Shown here: positions 1 through 7,561 of the stretch, piece by piece
How positions within the stretch are numbered: the first letter of the stretch is position 1
How the letters are laid out: each line of letters starts with the position of its first letter
DNA from: Flavobacterium sp.
GTDB taxonomy: Bacteria; Bacteroidota; Bacteroidia; Flavobacteriales; Flavobacteriaceae
Assembly (NCBI GenBank): GCA_014378065.1
Contig: JACMOK010000003.1
Location: forward strand, 1 to 33,318
DNA: 33,318 nt
Direction: 5' to 3'
Notes under the pieces: generated by a model
Seen by the model: only the letters and a program-made list of their open reading frames with translations
Told to the model about the DNA's origin: nothing
The model's database searches: none
Made by a program: the position numbers and the translations under genes

Positions 1-408
1 AGCATGATTTGTTTGATGAATGGTGAAAAAATGATGTACAACGTATTTAAAGAAATTCCTGAAGTAGCCTGGCAAATTTTAGACTTGTCAGAGAACCCGA
101 CAACTTTAATTTTAGACAATCCTCGCAATGTTGCAGCCAATATTATTGCGCCAGACGGCACATTAGGTGTAAGAATCGTCAAAGAACCTTTCTGTTTCAA
201 ACTAATGGAACGTATGAAAAAACCATTAGTTTCTACTTCTGCTAACATTTCTGGGCAACTCACACCCACTTCTTTCAAAGAAATTAGTGCAGAGATTATA
301 AAAGGTGTCGACTATGTTGTAAATTTGTATCACGAAAAAGTTGCCGGAAAGCCTTCTACAATTATTAAATTGACGAATGATTCGCAGGTCAAAGTGTTAC
401 GAAAATAA
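1..408 (+). CDS. Threonylcarbamoyladenylate synthase (Sua5/YrdC), C-terminal part
   Basis: This is the 3' end of a gene that starts before the window: the frame is open from base 1 and the first visible Met has no start context. The visible ~135 residues match the second half of Sua5/YciO/YrdC proteins, with the VRIVKEPF stretch and the KPLVSTSANISG motif. The STSAN form is that of true YrdC/Sua5 enzymes, which make threonylcarbamoyl-AMP from threonine, bicarbonate and ATP for the t6A37 modification of ANN-decoding tRNAs. A second, YciO-type paralogue lies at 23269-23889. The next gene, also in tRNA metabolism, begins 60 bases later on the same strand. The family call is firm; the exact role is inferred from the motif. 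Confidence 0.88.
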   Translation, partial: SMICLMNGEKMMYNVFKEIPEVAWQILDLSENPTTLILDNPRNVAANIIAPDGTLGVRIVKEPFCFKLMERMKKPLVSTSANISGQLTPTSFKEISAEIIKGVDYVVNLYHEKVAGKPSTIIKLTNDSQVKVLRK

Positions 409-468
409 TATACCCATTCCATCTGTAGTTTTTAACAAAGATTAAATTTTGGAATTCAATTCAGATCA

Positions 469-1896
469 ATGCAAAGTAAGATTTCATACGAAGAAGCGCT
501 CCAACCAAAAATATTTCAAATCATTTCGAAGGCGTCCCAGGAACTCCAACTAGAAAGTTATGTTATCGGCGGATTTGTCAGGGATTTGATTCTGGAACGG
601 GATGCTAAAAAAGACATAGATATTGTTGCCGTTGGAAGTGGTATCGCCCTTGCCTTAAAAGTGTCGGAGCTGCTTCCTAACAGACCGAAAGTACAAATTT
701 TCAAAAACTACGGGACAGCCATGCTTCGATTTGAAGATACAGAAATCGAATTTGTAGGCGCTCGAAAAGAAAGTTACCATTTTGACAGTCGGAATCCCGC
801 GGTAGAAAACGGTACGCTAGCAGAAGATCAGAACCGCCGTGACTTTACCATCAATGCCTTGGCGTTATCCTTAAACCAAAATAATTTTGGGGCGCTCTCC
901 GACCCTTTTAATGGATTAAATGACTTGCAAAATAAGAGCATAAAAACGCCATTAAATCCCGACATTACTTATTCTGATGATCCGCTACGGATGATGCGTG
1001 CCGTCAGATTTGCCAGTCAGTTGCAATTTAAAATTGATGAGCAGTCTTTAAAGGCCATTGCCAAAAATAAAGATCGAATTAAAATCATTTCGGGGGAGCG
1101 CATTGTAGAAGAACTCAATAAAATTCTGGCAACTGATAAGCCATCTATAGGCTTTTTATTATTGTATCAAACCGGTCTTTTAGAAATTATACTTCCTGAA
1201 CTGACGGCTTTGAATGAAGTGGAAGAAATAGAAGGCCATACCCATAAAAACAATTTTTACCACACCTTGGAAGTCCTCGATAACATTTGTTCAAACACCG
1301 ACGATGTCTGGCTGCGGTGGTCGGCTTTACTGCACGATATCGGTAAAGCGCCCACAAAACGCTTTAATAAAAAACAAGGCTGGACTTTTCACGGACATGA
1401 GTTTTTGGGTGGAAAAATGGCGAAAAAAATCTTCGAACGCTTGCACATGCCGCTCAATCATAAGATGAAATTTGTACAAAAAATAGTGATGATGAGTTCG
1501 CGCCCCATTGTCCTGTCGCAGGATGCCGTGACGGATTCCGCCGTGCGCAGGCTGGTTTTTGATGCTGGCGAGGATGTTGAGAGCTTAATGATCCTTTGTG
1601 AAGCCGATATCACTACTAAAAATGCCGTAAAATTTAAAAAATACCATCAAAATTTTGACCTCGTTCGTCAAAAAATAGTTGAAGTAGAAGAACGCGATCA
1701 CGTTCGCAATTTTCAGGCACCCGTTTCGGGAGAAGAAATCATGGCGCTTTTTAAACTGAAGCCCTCTCGAGAAATTGGGATTCTGAAAGAAGCCATTAAA
1801 GAAGCCATCTTGGAAGGTGAAATTCCGAATGACTATGAGGCGGCATACGCTTTTATGGTCGAAAAAGCATCAAAATTAGGATTGAAAATGAATTAA
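469..1896 (+). CDS. cca: CCA tRNA nucleotidyltransferase / poly(A) polymerase family protein with HD domain
   Basis: Class II nucleotidyltransferase of 475 residues. The N-terminal head has the GGFVRD motif (34-39), the catalytic acid pair D49-I-D51 and RRDFTINAL (122-130). The tRNA-binding neck follows, then an HD phosphohydrolase-like domain with HD at 288-289 and further His residues (H264, H307, H309). The protein most likely adds or repairs the 3' CCA end of tRNAs in the cytoplasm. The HD domain suggests an added phosphatase or phosphodiesterase activity, as in other bacterial CCA enzymes, but this is family knowledge, not seen here. It lies between the sua5 end and heme A synthase, 14 bases before the latter, so these probably share a transcript. 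Confidence 0.88.
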   Translation: MQSKISYEEALQPKIFQIISKASQELQLESYVIGGFVRDLILERDAKKDIDIVAVGSGIALALKVSELLPNRPKVQIFKNYGTAMLRFEDTEIEFVGARKESYHFDSRNPAVENGTLAEDQNRRDFTINALALSLNQNNFGALSDPFNGLNDLQNKSIKTPLNPDITYSDDPLRMMRAVRFASQLQFKIDEQSLKAIAKNKDRIKIISGERIVEELNKILATDKPSIGFLLLYQTGLLEIILPELTALNEVEEIEGHTHKNNFYHTLEVLDNICSNTDDVWLRWSALLHDIGKAPTKRFNKKQGWTFHGHEFLGGKMAKKIFERLHMPLNHKMKFVQKIVMMSSRPIVLSQDAVTDSAVRRLVFDAGEDVESLMILCEADITTKNAVKFKKYHQNFDLVRQKIVEVEERDHVRNFQAPVSGEEIMALFKLKPSREIGILKEAIKEAILEGEIPNDYEAAYAFMVEKASKLGLKMN

Positions 1897-1910
1897 TTAC
1901 TCTAAGTGAA

Positions 1911-2939
1911 ATGAAGAAATATTTTATCACCACCGCAAAAACAACCTTGATACTGGTTTACCTAGTCATCGTGGCCGGTGCTTTAGTGCGAATGACCGGC
2001 TCAGGAATGGGTTGCCCTGATTGGCCAAAGTGCTTTGGATATTACATTCCGCCTACAGATGTCAAAGAGTTGACGTGGTCTTCCAATCGCGAGTTTGAGG
2101 AAGATCAGGTAATTATTAAAGATGATAAATTGCTGGTCGCCATAACTGATTTTAAAACCGGGAAAGAATTTGACCTGAAATATTGGCGACCTTACACCAA
2201 GCACGATTATGCCATTTTTAATCCAACACAAACTTGGATAGAATATCTAAATCGATTGGTGGGTGCACTGGCCGGACTGTCAATCATAATAATGGCAGTT
2301 TTTTCACTTAACTTTTGGAAGGAAAATAAAAAAATTACCCTACTATCCGCAGCAGCTGTTTTGATGATGGGATTTCAAGGTTGGCTTGGCGCCAGGGTTG
2401 TCTATTCTGTATTGAATCCAGTTAAAATCACACTACACATGATTGTAGCTTTGATTATTGTGGGCGTTCTTCTTTACATTATTAACACAGCAAAGGAAGC
2501 AAAAGCAGGCGTTAAAGACGATTTACAATTCAAAAAATTACTATTAACGGCCATGATATTAACGGTATTTCAAATTGTTTTAGGAACACAAGTACGGCAA
2601 TATGTAGACGATCAGGTGAAGATTTTAGGATACAATCAAATGCATCTCGTATTAGACTCGCCTATTTTGAATTTTTACATTCACCGTTCATTTTCGATAT
2701 TGATTTTAAGTTTAAATGTGTTTTTATGGCTACGTAATCGAAAATTACATCTGGGTTTTAATAAAATGAATTGGGCGATGCTGTTGATAGTTATTGAAAT
2801 TTTGTCAGGCGCCGTTATGTATTATTTCGATTTTCCCTTCGCCTCACAACCCATTCATTTAATTATTGCCTCTTTGCTTTTTGGATGCCAGTTTTATTTA
2901 TTTTTAGAAACAAGAGCTCAAAATTCTTATCAACAGTGA
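1911..2939 (+). CDS. ctaA: Heme A synthase (COX15/CtaA family)
   Basis: Integral membrane protein of 342 residues with about eight hydrophobic segments. It starts with the typical first helix followed by VRMTGSGMGCPDWPKCFG (27-43), a COX15/CtaA signature. The conserved EYLNRLVG follows at 111-118, and candidate heme-ligand histidines sit at 176, 258 and 316. The enzyme oxidises the C8 methyl group of heme O to give heme A for aa3-type cytochrome oxidase, implying aerobic respiration. The ATG is 14 bases after the cca stop. The family assignment is firm; the individual heme ligands are inferred from position. Confidence 0.93.
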   Translation: MKKYFITTAKTTLILVYLVIVAGALVRMTGSGMGCPDWPKCFGYYIPPTDVKELTWSSNREFEEDQVIIKDDKLLVAITDFKTGKEFDLKYWRPYTKHDYAIFNPTQTWIEYLNRLVGALAGLSIIIMAVFSLNFWKENKKITLLSAAAVLMMGFQGWLGARVVYSVLNPVKITLHMIVALIIVGVLLYIINTAKEAKAGVKDDLQFKKLLLTAMILTVFQIVLGTQVRQYVDDQVKILGYNQMHLVLDSPILNFYIHRSFSILILSLNVFLWLRNRKLHLGFNKMNWAMLLIVIEILSGAVMYYFDFPFASQPIHLIIASLLFGCQFYLFLETRAQNSYQQ

Positions 2940-3038
2940 TGCTTGTTTTAGAATGCGTTACCATTTTCTGGAGCTTCAACAAGATTATTTAAAAAAATCT
3001 AAAACACTGTTGATCAAATGAACCACGTAATTTTTACT

Positions 3039-3046
3039 TACTTTTG
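3039..3046 (+). promoter_or_regulatory. Bacteroidota -7 promoter box (TACTTTTG) for the CDP-alcohol transferase gene
   Basis: Exact match to TAnnTTTG, 32 bases before the ATG at 3079. A TTG codon at 3055 lies almost at the predicted transcription start, so it is unlikely to be the translation start. No TTG -33 box with normal spacing is clear. Confidence 0.6.
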
Positions 3047-3078
3047 CCGGCTAATTGTTTTTCATATTTCTATCTATA

Positions 3079-3852
3079 ATGTCTAAACTTGCTACTCAAG
3101 ATAAATTTCTAGATTTCTCCGATTACGGAAGAACATTTGGCAAACTTTTCGCCCAACAGTTGACAAAAACCCGTTTTACCCCCATTCATGTTACCTTGCT
3201 TTTTGGTGTCTCGGGCTTGGTTGCGATCTACTGCATCCTACAACACCACTATTTTACTGCAGGACTTTTTATTGTCTTAAAATCGATTATTGATGCCGCT
3301 GACGGAGAACTGGCCCGAATTAAAAATAAGCCATCATATACCGGACGCTATTTGGATAGTATTTTCGATATCATTTTGAATTTTCTCATATTCATGATGA
3401 TCTGTTATGTTTCCGAAACAAGTTTTATATTTACCATTTTAGCATTCATCGGCATTCAATTGCAAGGCACTTTGTATAATTACTACTATGTAATTCTAAG
3501 AAATAAATCGGTCGGAGGTGATGCAACAAGCAAAGTTTTTGAATACAAATCACCTCGAGCATTGCCGGGTGAAACGCAAAAATCAGTAGATGTTCTGTTT
3601 CGAATTTACACGATCGTCTATGGCCTTTTTGATAAAACAATTCATATTTTAGACCCAAATGCGTACAAAGTAAAAACCTTCCCAAATTGGTTTATGACTT
3701 TACTTTCGCTTTACGGATTGGGATTTCAGTTACTGATTATTGCGATTATGCTACCCCTAAATTTGATTGAATATATTATCCCTTTCTTCATACTTTATTC
3801 GTCTTTGATTTTTGTAATTATAGGCATTAGAAAAAATGTCATTACCATTTAA
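3079..3852 (+). CDS. CDP-alcohol phosphatidyltransferase family protein
   Basis: A 257-residue membrane enzyme. Residues 72-97 hold the complete CDP-alcohol phosphotransferase signature D-x2-D-G-x2-A-R-x8-G-x3-D-x3-D (D72, D75, G76, A79, R80, G89, D93, D97), which binds metal and the CDP-linked donor. Several hydrophobic helices follow. Such enzymes swap CMP for an alcohol in phospholipid synthesis; the acceptor alcohol cannot be read from the sequence. The frame is open eight codons further back to a TTG at 3055, but the promoter box at 3039-3046 and the M-S-K start favour the ATG at 3079. It is followed by a convergent operon on the - strand. Confidence 0.85.
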   Translation: MSKLATQDKFLDFSDYGRTFGKLFAQQLTKTRFTPIHVTLLFGVSGLVAIYCILQHHYFTAGLFIVLKSIIDAADGELARIKNKPSYTGRYLDSIFDIILNFLIFMMICYVSETSFIFTILAFIGIQLQGTLYNYYYVILRNKSVGGDATSKVFEYKSPRALPGETQKSVDVLFRIYTIVYGLFDKTIHILDPNAYKVKTFPNWFMTLLSLYGLGFQLLIIAIMLPLNLIEYIIPFFILYSSLIFVIIGIRKNVITI

Positions 3853-3942
3853 ATCAATATAGACATAATCGATAGTAAGATACTTATACGCTTATAATCA
3901 ATTATTTAATAAAGTTTATGTTAATTAAAATATTAATCAAAA

Positions 3943-4698
3943 TTAGCCAATCCAATTTTTAAAATCATTTACTTTCTCTCGGCTCACAACTACCTCATCG
4001 TCTCTGTAGGATGGTAAAACTACCTTCAAACGCGAGTTGCTGAAACGCACAATTTCTTTGATGGATTTAAGCGGGATGATAAATTTTCGACTCACACGAA
4101 AAAATTCCAAAGGATCTAATTCTTGTTGCAATACTTCTAAAGTAGCTTCGATCAAGTAGTTTCTATTGTCGAATGTGTGAATATAAGTTCCCTTGTTTTC
4201 ACTGAAAAAACATTCAATCTCTTCGGTGGAAATGACTTTCAAATGCTGCCCGATGCTAATTGTAAATCGCTTTTTATAACTTTTTTCAAATGGGTTTAAA
4301 AGCATTTTTTTAATTTGGTTAAAATCAAATTGCAGCGTTTCCTGTTTGGGCAATCGGTCTTTGTATTTCGACACTGCAATGGTCAAATCGGCTTCGTCAA
4401 TTGGTTTTAAGAGATAATCAATGCTATTTAATTTAAATGCCTTCAAAGCATATTCATCATAGGCTGTAGTAAAAATTACCGCACTTTTAATTTCTATTCT
4501 TTCAAAAATCTCGAATGACAGCCCGTCAGACAATTGAATATCGAGAAAGATTAAATCAGGATGTTCGTTTTTAGAAAACCAGTTTAACGCTTCTTCTACC
4601 GAATGCAACATTACGTCAACTTGTATTTGCAATTTTTCTAATTTACGCTGCAACAGTCGTGCTGCGGGCTTTTCATCTTCAATAATTATTGTCTTCAT
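3943..4698 (-). CDS. LytTR-type response regulator (LytR/AlgR family)
   Basis: Two-domain DNA-binding response regulator of 251 residues. Residues 1-120 are a receiver domain with the acidic pocket IEDE (6-9), phospho-acceptor D53 (in IFLDIQLSDG) and a conserved Lys in LLKPID. Residues ~140-250 are a LytTR domain (TISIGQHLKVIST at the start, then the FFSENK and FRVSRKFIIPL strands). The partner kinase is almost surely the LytS-type protein three genes upstream (5423-6760) in the same - strand cluster. LytTR regulators bind pairs of 9-bp direct repeats one or two helical turns apart. Two such pairs occur upstream of the TPR-like gene and the TonB receptor in this cluster (7528-7557, 9792-9821), making them likely targets. 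Confidence 0.93.
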   Translation of the reverse strand: MKTIIIEDEKPAARLLQRKLEKLQIQVDVMLHSVEEALNWFSKNEHPDLIFLDIQLSDGLSFEIFERIEIKSAVIFTTAYDEYALKAFKLNSIDYLLKPIDEADLTIAVSKYKDRLPKQETLQFDFNQIKKMLLNPFEKSYKKRFTISIGQHLKVISTEEIECFFSENKGTYIHTFDNRNYLIEATLEVLQQELDPLEFFRVSRKFIIPLKSIKEIVRFSNSRLKVVLPSYRDDEVVVSREKVNDFKNWIG

Positions 4699-4733
4699 AA
4701 ACGATGATACTGTATTTTTTGATGAAATTTAGA

Positions 4734-5081
4734 TTATTCCCATTGCGATTTTTTGTCCTTTTCCATTAACTGCTGGATTTTTCTTTCTTCCCATTGCTTC
4801 GCGAAAAAAACCTGCCTACCGTAAACCGACAAGCCATGGGCGGCCAAACCAATTCCCCAAAACAAAGCTGTGGAGAAAGTTTCCCATTGCCAAAAATCTG
4901 ATTTACTAGACCATTTTTGATTTTGATTTACGCCGATAATGATCGTGTTAAAGACCAAGTAGATCAAAAGATGCATGTAAAATCCTTTGATACGCTTCAT
5001 CCTTTTAAAAGCTTCTCCATAACTAAAATCGGGATGCTGCTGTTGGTCCTTCTCAAACTGCTGTTTTCTATATCGTGTCAT
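4734..5081 (-). CDS. 2TM-domain protein
   Basis: A 115-residue protein with a basic, Gln-rich N-terminus, the KGFYMHLLIYLV first helix, a second helix around GIGLAAHGLSVYG and a charged WEERKIQQLME tail. This pattern (A-x-K/R-x4-KGFY, then GxG and H, then W-E-x-K/R-K-I) is the 2TM family, of unknown function, found widely in Flavobacteriia. It sits between the LytTR regulator (35 bases downstream) and another 2TM gene (15 bases upstream), so all are one transcript. It may act as a membrane accessory to the LytS kinase, which carries the same domain at its own C-terminus; that role is inference. Confidence 0.85.
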   Translation of the reverse strand: MTRYRKQQFEKDQQQHPDFSYGEAFKRMKRIKGFYMHLLIYLVFNTIIIGVNQNQKWSSKSDFWQWETFSTALFWGIGLAAHGLSVYGRQVFFAKQWEERKIQQLMEKDKKSQWE

Positions 5082-5096
5082 GATAGGTAAATTAAA

Positions 5097-5402
5097 TTAG
5101 AAATACTTATTTTTTTGCGCCATTTCTTGGTCAATGAATTCCTTGATTTTTTTGGATTCCCAATCTTTTCCGAACAAAGGCATTTTATTAAAAACGCGCA
5201 TCCAGTGAACGATGATGCCAAGACCCCAGCCCAACATCGGCCAGTAAAACCATAACTCTTCGGGTGATGTTCGCAAATTGACAACTAAAAAGCCAATATT
5301 TACAAAAATGAAAGCCGATAGATTTCCGTAAAAACCTTTCATCTCAGCTACTTTCTTCTTAGCTTGAAAATAGCGTTGTTGTTGGTGATCATTATTTTCC
5401 AT
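5097..5402 (-). CDS. 2TM-domain protein
   Basis: A 101-residue paralogue of the neighbouring 2TM protein and of the C-terminus of the adjacent kinase. It shows YFQAKKKVAEMKGFYGNL, two hydrophobic helices, LGWGLGIIVHWMRVF and WESKKIKEF. The frame is open ten codons further upstream (to 5432), where it would overlap the kinase stop. The start was set at the ATG for MENND because this leaves a normal 20-base gap and matches the usual short N-terminus of the family. Function unknown. It forms part of the kinase - 2TM - 2TM - LytTR operon. Confidence 0.83.
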   Translation of the reverse strand: MENNDHQQQRYFQAKKKVAEMKGFYGNLSAFIFVNIGFLVVNLRTSPEELWFYWPMLGWGLGIIVHWMRVFNKMPLFGKDWESKKIKEFIDQEMAQKNKYF

Positions 5403-5422
5403 TTTTTTGAGATGTATAAAAC

Positions 5423-6760
5423 TTATTTCCAAGTTTGTTTAAATTGCTCTTTGTTTAAAATTTGTTGAATCTTTCGTTCTTCCCAGCTAGAACTGTATCC
5501 GAAGACTTTAAAAGCGTGCATGGCAAGTCCAAATCCCCAGCCGCCAGCAGAAAACCAAAACCATTGAAATTCGGGCGAAAATTGTAGATTAATGTAAACT
5601 AAAAGCGGAATAACTATGCAATACGAAATCAAGTTCCCATAAAAACCTTTAAGCTCCTCCACTCTCTTTTTAGCCCTGTAGTAGGCGTTGTTTTGATGAT
5701 AATCTGTTGCTGTATCCATAACTGTAATTTGTTTGGTTAAGATCGGAATCTTAACGGTGAATGTTTTTTCTTCTTGGTAGATCAATACTTTGCGATTTGT
5801 GATAATGCCATAGCGGTTGACAATGTTTTGCAAACCTACTCCCTGCCGATCCTGTAATACTTCCTTCTTCTGAAAGTCGTTCTGAATGATCAAATAATCT
5901 CCCTCTACAAAAATCCGAATGTGCAAAGGACGTTGTTCGCTCACTACGTTGTGCTTGACCGTGTTTTCCAATAACAATTGTAAAGAAAGCGGCACTACTT
6001 TCGCGTCGGGATTGATAGCCACATCGGGCAACTCATAAAAGAGGCTATTCTCAAAACGCATTTTCAGCAAGTTCATATATGTTTTAGCAAAAGACAATTC
6101 CTCTTCTACAGAAACCAATTCTTTGTCTTTCTGCTCCAAAACGTAGCGGTAAATTTTGGAAAGCGAGGTTGTAAAACGCTGCGCATTTTCAGGATTTTCT
6201 TCTATCAAAGAACTCAACACATTCAGACTGTTAAATAAAAAATGTGGATCAATTTGGTTTTTTAAACTCTCAAACTTTGCGTTGGCGGTGCCTGCAATTA
6301 TTTTCTGTTGTTTAAATTTGTTTTCCTGATACGATTTATAGAAATAAAAAGCATACAGCGATAACGTGATAAAAAAAGTAATAGTGATGGCCACCAAATA
6401 ATTAGCCGCCTGTTCCTTGGCAATGAAAGCAGCAAAAGTTCGCTTTTCGATTATTACATCTTCAAAAATGCGCAGCAAAAAAATAACGCCCAACGATATT
6501 ACAAAAGAACTTACAAAACCTACAATAATTCTTTTTTTAGAAAATCGATCTTTTTCAAAAATCTTATCTAACCATTTAAAAATGTAACTATTTGCCAATT
6601 TAAGCGAAAAAGTATATAACGTTGTATAGCCAAAATTTATCAGCAAGTTGACATCTAAATGAAGGGGATAACCAAAACTCAAATTCAGTAGCTGCAGCAT
6701 CAAAAATATGATGCAACTTAAAAGGAATCCCTTTAAAAAAAATTTTGGTGATAGTTTCAT
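5423..6760 (-). CDS. LytS/YehU-type sensor histidine kinase fused to a C-terminal 2TM domain
   Basis: A 445-residue membrane kinase. Four hydrophobic segments (about 8-28, 38-56, 78-97, 120-141) are followed by a His_kinase (LytS type) domain with the phospho-acceptor H173 in QIDPHFLFNSLN, an N-box LQLLLENTVKHN (260-271) and a short G-box RQGVGLQNIVNRYG (305-318). The kinase core ends near residue 346. From M348 on, the protein continues without a break into a complete 2TM domain (RAKKRVEELKGFYGNL ... GWGFGLAMHAFKVFG ... WEERKIQQIL). The two downstream genes encode free-standing versions of that domain. It likely senses a membrane or envelope cue and phosphorylates the LytTR regulator at 3943-4698. 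Confidence 0.92.
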   Translation of the reverse strand: MKLSPKFFLKGFLLSCIIFLMLQLLNLSFGYPLHLDVNLLINFGYTTLYTFSLKLANSYIFKWLDKIFEKDRFSKKRIIVGFVSSFVISLGVIFLLRIFEDVIIEKRTFAAFIAKEQAANYLVAITITFFITLSLYAFYFYKSYQENKFKQQKIIAGTANAKFESLKNQIDPHFLFNSLNVLSSLIEENPENAQRFTTSLSKIYRYVLEQKDKELVSVEEELSFAKTYMNLLKMRFENSLFYELPDVAINPDAKVVPLSLQLLLENTVKHNVVSEQRPLHIRIFVEGDYLIIQNDFQKKEVLQDRQGVGLQNIVNRYGIITNRKVLIYQEEKTFTVKIPILTKQITVMDTATDYHQNNAYYRAKKRVEELKGFYGNLISYCIVIPLLVYINLQFSPEFQWFWFSAGGWGFGLAMHAFKVFGYSSSWEERKIQQILNKEQFKQTWK

Positions 6761-6830
6761 TAAATTTTAATCTCAAACATTAAATTGATTTTATCCATGC
6801 CGCACACTTACTTAAACCGATTTTTTTAAA

Positions 6831-7451
6831 TTATTTGCAGCCCTTTTGTACTTCGAGTGCGCGGTCTAATCCCCATTTTGGGGAAAAAGGTGTTTCGGGT
6901 TTGAAAGCTGCAAATAAGGAAATCGATTTATCAATTTTTGCACACAACGGTTTTATATCTGTTCCAAAAAATTTTGCGCCGCCTATTTCAAATTCTGCTT
7001 TTCCAAAAACCACTCTCGGATTTTCTGGCGCAATGGCTTCGGCTTTGTTATACATTTCCATCACTTTTCCTGAATATTGCATCGCGTAGGTCATCGGGTC
7101 AAAAGCTACCCATCCCGTATAGATCATTGCTTGCATGACTAAAATTTCAGCATTGTTTGGGTCTTTCGCCATTTCAACATCCAACGCAGTCTGCGCTTTG
7201 GTCAGTAAAGCATTCACTGTTTCTTTGTCTTTATTGCCAAAAGAACTGATAGTATTGACCAAGGCCACGTAATAATTCGGTAGCCAGCTGCTTTTTTCTG
7301 CTGCGGCAATGCGCTCGAACATGGCCGAAGCTTCGGCGTTTTTACCTTCTTTCCAAAGCGAAAAAGCTTTGCTCATGCCTTGTTCGAACTGACCTTGTGC
7401 TTGGGCAAAACCCGATACTAAAATGAAAGCTGCAAAAATAAATTTTTTCAT
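6831..7451 (-). CDS. Secreted TPR-like protein next to the LytS/LytTR operon
   Basis: A 206-residue protein with a clear signal peptide (MKKFIFAAFILVSGFAQA, cleavage after about residue 18), so periplasmic or surface-located. The mature part is helical and TPR-like: FSLWKEGKNAEASAMFERIAAAE and later YNKAEAIAPENPRVVFGKAEFE resemble tetratricopeptide units. It has two Cys near the C-terminus. There is no catalytic motif and no firm family name. It lies 70 bases upstream of the kinase gene and just downstream of the TonB receptor, on the same strand. Its promoter (7487-7494) carries a LytTR-type site pair at 7528-7557, suggesting control by the neighbouring regulator. Confidence 0.75.
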   Translation of the reverse strand: MKKFIFAAFILVSGFAQAQGQFEQGMSKAFSLWKEGKNAEASAMFERIAAAEKSSWLPNYYVALVNTISSFGNKDKETVNALLTKAQTALDVEMAKDPNNAEILVMQAMIYTGWVAFDPMTYAMQYSGKVMEMYNKAEAIAPENPRVVFGKAEFEIGGAKFFGTDIKPLCAKIDKSISLFAAFKPETPFSPKWGLDRALEVQKGCK

Positions 7452-7486
7452 AATGTTAATTTTTAAATTGATTGTTAATACTCAGA

Positions 7487-7494
7487 CAAACTTA
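7487..7494 (-). promoter_or_regulatory. -7 promoter box (TAAGTTTG) of the TPR-like gene
   Basis: Exact TAnnTTTG on the - strand, 35 bases before the ATG at 7451. No TTG is present 17-23 bases upstream, so the -33 box is weak, as expected for an activator-dependent promoter. Confidence 0.65.
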
Positions 7495-7527
7495 GGTCAC
7501 TGCTATTGATTTTAAAATTGATTCTGA

Positions 7528-7557
7528 CTGAACTGTGGGTTTTACGGTATGAATTGA
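7528..7557 (-). promoter_or_regulatory. Candidate LytTR-regulator binding site (two 9-bp direct repeats, 12-bp spacer)
   Basis: Read on the - strand, ACAGTTCAG (7536-7528) fits the published AgrA/LytTR half-site pattern [TA][AC][CA]GTTN[AG][TG] at all nine positions. TCAATTCAT (7557-7549) fits at eight of nine. The 12-bp spacer is the classical one. The pair starts 33 bases upstream of the -7 box of the TPR-like gene. The same arrangement is found at the same distance in front of the TonB receptor. Confidence 0.6.
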
Positions 7558-7561
7558 TCTG

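Noticed and set aside
2929..3014. 10-bp inverted repeat (ATCAACAGTG / CACTGTTGAT) across the end of the heme A synthase gene
   Set aside because: Perfect, but the arms are 66 bases apart; a few such pairs are expected by chance in 33 kb, and nothing else supports a role.
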